A stretch of DNA of 64,000 nt. It comes from Veillonellaceae bacterium. Lineage in GTDB: Bacteria > Bacillota_C > Negativicutes > UBA1444. Location: positions 1-64,000 of the forward strand of contig JAAZNU010000002.1 of the NCBI GenBank assembly GCA_012798135.1. Reading direction: 5' to 3'. Shown piece by piece: positions 63,492 to 64,000 of this stretch. The translations under genes were made by a program, and so were the position numbers. The stretch's first letter is position 1, and the number at the start of each line of letters is the position of its first letter. The notes below the pieces were generated by a model, which was not told the DNA's origin, did not search any database, and worked only from the letters and a program-made list of their open reading frames with translations.

Positions 63492-64000
63492 ATGGCCAAA
63501 TTAGAAAAAATTTTGGTAGCCTATGACGGGTCCCCCCAAAGCAAGGAAGCCTTGCAATGGGCAATTTATTTTGCCCGTCGGACGGGCGCCGACATCCATG
63601 CCGCCAAAGTATTCGAACCGATTTTTCCCAGAGCCAGCTGGGACGCTGCCGGGACTTTGACGCCCGAACTGTTTGAAAAATATGGTGCGGCCCGGCAGGA
63701 AGATCAGCAACTGATGGAACACGTGAAAGAAAAGGGACGCGGCCAGGAGGTCGAAATCACGACGGCCCTGCTCACAGGACGAGTCTCGCAGACTCTACTG
63801 GACTATGCAAAAAAACATGGAATCAGTCTGATCGTGACGGGGACCCGGGGTCATGGGACTGTCAAGCAACTGCTGTTTGGCAGTGTCACCCATGGCCTGG
63901 TCAGTGTCGCCGATATCCCGGTTCTTGTAGTCAAGCACTATTTCGCAAACATACGCAGCGGAAAAATTGACGGAACAGGCGCAACTCACAAAATTTTGGT
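63492..64000 (+). CDS. Tandem universal stress protein, cut by the window end
   Basis: The first 169 codons are visible. They hold a full UspA domain (ILVAYDGSPQSKEALQW, then GTRGHGTVKQLLFGS) and the beginning of a second one (HKIL at the edge). The gene is therefore a two-domain protein like the one at 41.4-42.3 kb, to which it is closely similar. ATG at 63492, 8 bases after GGGGAGGGA. The 3' end is outside the window. Confidence 0.88.
   Translation, partial: MAKLEKILVAYDGSPQSKEALQWAIYFARRTGADIHAAKVFEPIFPRASWDAAGTLTPELFEKYGAARQEDQQLMEHVKEKGRGQEVEITTALLTGRVSQTLLDYAKKHGISLIVTGTRGHGTVKQLLFGSVTHGLVSVADIPVLVVKHYFANIRSGKIDGTGATHKIL

Overview
The window reads as a stretch of chromosome from an anaerobic, Gram-positive-type Firmicute that has a menaquinone respiratory chain. 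A member of the Negativicutes (Sporomusaceae-like) or a related clostridium would fit. The evidence is the rapZ-yvcK-whiA block, a SCIFF ranthipeptide with its radical SAM maturase, GlpP antitermination, an anaerobic GlpABC dehydrogenase, HydE, and an 11-subunit complex I without an NADH module. The lineage is an inference from gene content. No rRNA, tRNA, CRISPR array, insertion sequence or phage gene was seen.

Region 1 (about 1-14.5 kb, all + strand, tightly packed) is a heterocycle-catabolism island. It holds a nucleoside-type ABC importer (ATPase and two permeases), a RibD C-domain-like reductase, a deaminase-type amidohydrolase, a DHODH/PreA-like flavoprotein with ferredoxin domain, a hydantoinase/dihydropyrimidinase, a UbiD decarboxylase, an Fe-S flavodoxin-fold protein, a three-subunit molybdenum hydroxylase of the xanthine dehydrogenase family, and UbiX to make prenylated FMN for UbiD. 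The parts are recognisable, but I do not know this combination as a described pathway, and two of the enzymes lack expected active-site features. It is the best candidate for an undescribed system.

Region 2 (14.6-26.6 kb) has a ferritin, a secreted DUF362 protein behind a promoter with a CsoR-like palindrome, a small DUF3592-like membrane protein, and nuoABCDHIJKLMN.

Region 3 (26.6-36.4 kb) has a rhomboid protease, a PHP phosphoesterase, rapZ, yvcK, whiA, a polysaccharide deacetylase, an unknown secreted protein, a 46-residue SCIFF precursor peptide with its maturase, and rpoN.

Region 4 (36.4-50 kb) is a glycerol-3-phosphate regulon. The antiterminator GlpP is followed by a promoter and leader terminator in front of glpABC. 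A Ugp-type G3P importer, a glycerophosphodiester phosphodiesterase and glycerol kinase follow. G3P can thus be imported, released from glycerophosphodiesters or made from glycerol, then oxidised by GlpABC into the quinone pool. A tandem universal stress protein and a lipoprotein cyclophilin lie among these genes.

Region 5 (50-64 kb) has menaquinone genes (polyprenyl synthase, MenA) with a CPBP protease, a multi-cluster ferredoxin, two tandem moeA genes (molybdenum cofactor, which the region 1 hydroxylase would need), an MFS transporter, a LytS/LytR-type two-component system, a DASS anion symporter with a possible LytTR operator, hydE, cysE, and a second tandem universal stress protein cut by the window end.
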